Of a DNA stretch of 64,000 nt, positions 60,260 through 64,000 are shown piece by piece. Within the stretch, counting starts at the first letter, position 1; each line of letters begins with the position of its first letter. The translations under genes were made by a program, and so were the position numbers. Origin of the DNA: Cinclus cinclus (Eukaryota > Chordata > Aves > Passeriformes > Cinclidae); assembly GCF_963662255.1 (NCBI RefSeq), contig NC_085052.1, positions 14,173,151 through 14,237,150 on the forward strand. The letters are read 5' to 3'. The notes under the pieces were generated by a model. That model had not been told where the DNA came from and ran no database searches. It saw nothing but the letters and a program-made list of their open reading frames with translations.

Positions 60260-63200
60260 AGCTAACTCAGGGAGGAGAAATATGTCCCTGCTAACGAGGT
60301 GCAGCCCACTTCCAGTGAGAGCGCCAGTGGGGGATCCAGCCAGGGAAAGGCTTTCTGCTGACGGGACCATTCTGTTTATCCCGTCCGACTCACCTCCTGG
60401 GAACAAAGAGGGTTTGTACTCAGCAGGAACAGCTTCCTCATCACGTCTCTCCCCGCCCCCAGCCATTCCTCTGCCGCAGCCAGCACTGTGCCCCTGGCCA
60501 CCCTCACCTCTGCCATCCTGTCTGTCACTCCTATTGCTCTCCGCTGCCTTCCTCGTAGCACGTGGGCTCCTTGGGACACAGGCTGTCCCTTTGTCACCAG
60601 CTTTGTGCTGGCTGTACAAACAAAGAGCCCAATATCCAGCAGCAGACAGCACTCTGCCACCAAAAAGAGATGAATGGACTGGAGTGAATCAGGAGCACAA
60701 AGAGCTGCAGTTCAGGATAGCAGAAACCTACTGAGGCAGAAGGAGTAACAGTATTAAAAACATGACCATGTGGAGCAGGGAAAAAGACAGAAGAGCCATC
60801 AATTAGCTTGAAAGTACTAAAGATAAGTAAGGATCCTTGTGCTGTTTGAGGTGGGGTAGCTGAGGCATGCTGCTGCATGCTCTCATGAGAACAGGAGCAG
60901 CAGCCCTTTGCAGGCACCCAGGCTGCCCTCCACCCCCCAGACAGGCTGCCAGCTGAGCTCAGGCTCCTGGAATCCTTGCCATACCCTGAATATTCACAGC
61001 AGCACTGGACAAAGAGGGAAAAACATATTGCAGGTGTAATTGCTGCCTTAGGGTATTTTCTCCGGGAGCACACAATGGTACAGTGGGATTTCTTGGTTGT
61101 CTTCTGTCAAAAGTGTAATGTAAGAATGGGCAAAGGTAGGAAAGTATTACAGTATGTGTGCTGCAGACCCAAACTCTGGCTTTGCTACAGTCACTAGGGC
61201 TGAGAATACAGCCCTGCCACTAATCCCGCCCATGAGAACAGGAGTGTCACTTCTTTTGATACACCTGCAGCTCTGGAGACTCATCATTAAAATGTGTAAG
61301 ATTTTCCAATGAGACGAAGATAGAGAGGGACAGGCAGGACTGCAATAGTTCCACCATGTATATGTTAATTACAGTTATAATAAACCACGAACCTATTCAT
61401 GTCCAAAGCAATCCTTGAAAGGCAGCTTGTAAGAAAGCAAGAAGCAACTTCTGAAACTGCCAAGAAAAGAATCCCAACAGGCTCATGTTCCCTCAGCAGT
61501 ACCAAGAAGAACAAGATCACTCCCTCACTCCACTGGAGTATAGACAGTATGCCCCTGTATTTGCAAGTAGTGAATCAGTCTTCTGAGTTTGCTTGCTCCA
61601 TTACATGAATTGAACACAAAATATTATGTTTTCCAGGACCTTGGCCTTGTCATACTCCCTGCAGTGATGCCTGCCAACATTTTCTACAAACTCCCACCTA
61701 GAGAAGGAAGCCTCCCAGCATATTCCAGACTGGAAACTTACTGAGTCCAACTCTTCAGCCTTAATCGTAGACCTGAGCTTCTCCCAGATCCACCCTAGAT
61801 CTGATGAAAACAAACATTCAGCAACAGCTCACACAGAGGCTCCAGAAGGAAAAGCAGATTGCAGGGAGAGCAGGCTCTGCCTGTGATCCCCTGTGAGTCA
61901 CGGCTCCTGACAGCTGGCCAAGCACCTCTCACCTCAAGGATGGGTGATCCTTGCCTGCCAGATGGAAGGAGGGAGAAATCTGCCACAAGTGAGCAAACTC
62001 TGGGATGTCTGGCTGGCAGAGGTCAGGACTGGGCTCACGGGACTCCTGCCCCCACCCAGCAGCAGACCCGCATCCAAAGAGAGCCTCACTGTGCAAGTAT
62101 GAAGCTGTGGCACAGCAGGAACTCTCCCTGCTGAGAACACACAGGCTCTGTCTCACTGCCTGATCCTGCACAAACCAGGTAATGTGTTCCTGGTGCTCGA
62201 CCACAGCCTGCCTGGTGCCAAGTTCTGGGCCTGACACAACAGCATTGTGCAGCAAGGCAGAGAGTGGATTCCCAGGGCATTAATCACTCCCCCAGTATGC
62301 ATGCATGCATGCTCAGCACACACTAACATTACCTTCATGGAAGACTGCTTATCCCATTTTGCTATTAGCTCTGGAGCGTGTCTGGTCCAGTGTGGGCTGA
62401 TGGAAGGAGGGAATAGAATGAAATGATAGCTATTAACTCCGTTACAATGTTGTTTGGAGATCTTCAGCACAGACTGGGTCAAGTCACAGCAGCCAATAAA
62501 AGGCATTTACACATAGACTCTTGACAACTTCTTCTATCCCTCCTCTTTTAGCAGCTGAAATTGCTTAAGGTAAAAAACCCCAAATAAGGGACTCACCGGA
62601 ATCAAATGTAATTGTCAGGCACTTGCTAGAAGTACCATCACTTAGATGGAGGCAGGACTACTAGAGATGCTGAAGCAAGGATTTTAAGCACTTAAGAGAT
62701 AAGGTAGCAATGTGAAGAGGCCATTTAGGCTGATTACAAGAAGTATTAACAGCCCCAGTAAAAAGGCAGACCCAAAGGCTTTGAGGGCAGCGAATCCACT
62801 CCTATCCCAAAGCACTGTTCACACCATGAGATAAAAAAACAGTAACAGATGGATGCCACAAAATAAGCAGCAAGGAAACCAAACTTAACAGGCGCTACTG
62901 CCACTTGTTTCTCTACTAAACAATACATTCCAGCTTCTCATTCAAGGAGCAGCACTGTTAGAACCGAGTATGGACAGTATGACTGCACTATAACTGAAAA
63001 ACTAACATTTCACCAAACAGATCAAAATATACTGTGTGGGCTTCCACAGGCACGCAGGATTTGCACAAGAGAGACAAGTGGATTCTTGTCCAGCAGATTT
63101 CTCAATCTCTATAAAAACTTTAGAACCTGCATGAGCAGTAGACCAGAAATGGTCACACTCCCAGAAATGTACAAAAGACAAGCTTGTCACAAAATGATTA

Positions 63201-64000
63201 GAGAAATTAATATTAAAAATATTAAACAAATACTGTCAGTGATCTTTTTAAAAATTGAAAAATACCATGCATTTCACCTAAGTCATTTCATCCCTTCTTC
63301 TACTCATTATAGGTCAATATCTGTTCACTGAAAACTAAATCCACCCCCCGTGACAGAGATATCCCTCAGCTGAGCGCACCCTCCAGCTGCTGGGACTGTC
63401 TTTGACAAGAGATCTGCGGCAGCTCTTGCTGTGTTCTTGGCTGCAGGATCAGTACCTTGCTCACAGTGGGAGGAACCAGCAGTTAGTTATGCTTGGCTTC
63501 TCACACCATTGTGTCAAGAACAAAAGCTTACTAATTACATACTAAGACATTTCTACCTTTTCCCTCTGTTCGTCCCTGTGTTCTCCAAATCTGGACAGCC
63601 CTCCTTGCCTTCTCCATACCCCAATGCATCTGCACAGCCTGCACAGTCCTCATTCATACTTCTAGGATAGGACATTACCTGCACACCAGCACGCCCTGAC
63701 TGTTCCTACCAGCCTTCAGAAATGTGGCCATTCACACTCCCTCTCCCTGCTCAGAGCAGAACATGTTGCTCTGCAAAGCTCCCCAAGGTCCCTGCTCGCC
63801 TGCACATTCCTGGGTGGAATAAACAATACCCCGTTGAGCCAGGCTGCCTGGGCCCCAGCTGGAGATGGTGCCAGTGCAGGGACTGCAGCTCCAGCAAATG
63901 CAGAGCTGATCCTATGAATCCCAACAGAATGGACACCACAGCAATCAGGACAAACCCCCAACTAATGGTCCTGAGGAGAGGAGCCTTCTCCCACCAGGGA
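60260..64000. other. upstream flank with no recognised gene
   Basis: I find no exon with family resemblance. An ATGC microsatellite lies at 62,296-62,313. A hydrophobic frame on the minus strand runs off the right edge (see findings). Confidence 0.45.
62296..62313. repeat. short (ATGC)n microsatellite
   Basis: About four tandem copies of TGCA/ATGC, self-complementary. Confidence 0.8.

Noticed and set aside
60089..60652. 187-codon minus-strand frame upstream of DNMBP
   Set aside because: It overlaps the CpG-rich candidate promoter and shows no SH3 or other domain. It cannot be joined in frame to the DNMBP start exon, which begins with its own conserved ATG.

Overview
The window is vertebrate nuclear DNA and almost certainly avian. 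The coding sequence is cut into short exons with GT-AG introns. The interspersed repeats are degraded pieces of CR1, the dominant bird LINE, plus one solitary LTR flanked by a 5-bp target duplication. Gene order COX15, CUTC, ABCC2, DNMBP is, from memory, that of human chromosome 10q24. The LTR reminds me of passerine families, so a songbird is a reasonable but unproven guess. All gene models were built by hand from splice sites, reading phase and recalled vertebrate proteins; no database was searched.

Layout. About 1-1,100: 3'-end flank with two facing poly(A) signals. 2,198-2,741 (-): ATP6V0E2 (81 codons), with a non-coding terminal exon down to about 1,115. 3,091-8,144 (-): COX15 (393 codons, eight coding exons), whose introns hold CR1 pieces and the 700-bp solo LTR. 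8,216-12,697 (+): CUTC (273 codons, nine exons), head-to-head with COX15, with only 71 bp between the two start codons. 12,700-15,700: intergenic. 15,898-32,904 (+): ABCC2/MRP2 (1,553 codons, 32 exons), with C/EBP- and HNF1-like sites just upstream. 34,040-58,824 (-): DNMBP/Tuba (1,522 codons, 16 coding exons), tail-to-tail with ABCC2. 59,000-64,000: its 5' flank with a CpG-rich candidate promoter, otherwise nothing recognised.

How the genes relate. COX15 makes heme A for cytochrome oxidase and CUTC is a copper-homeostasis protein, so a shared ETS-type promoter for two genes linked to cytochrome oxidase cofactors is plausible. ATP6V0E2 is a V-ATPase membrane subunit, ABCC2 the canalicular organic-anion export pump, and DNMBP a Cdc42 exchange factor and scaffold at cell junctions. 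I see no operon-like logic beyond the shared promoter.

Most unusual object: a 372-codon open exon at 49,758-50,874 (-), inside the large DNMBP intron. It encodes a Tyr/Arg/Glu/Asp/Gly-rich protein with degenerate 16-residue tandem repeats. It ends in the same splice phase as the large SH3 exon it would replace, so it reads as an alternative first coding exon giving a form with DH, BAR and C-terminal SH3 domains but no N-terminal SH3 cluster. An 18-nt microexon in the DH domain and a CpG island just upstream of the DH exons are the other notable DNMBP observations.
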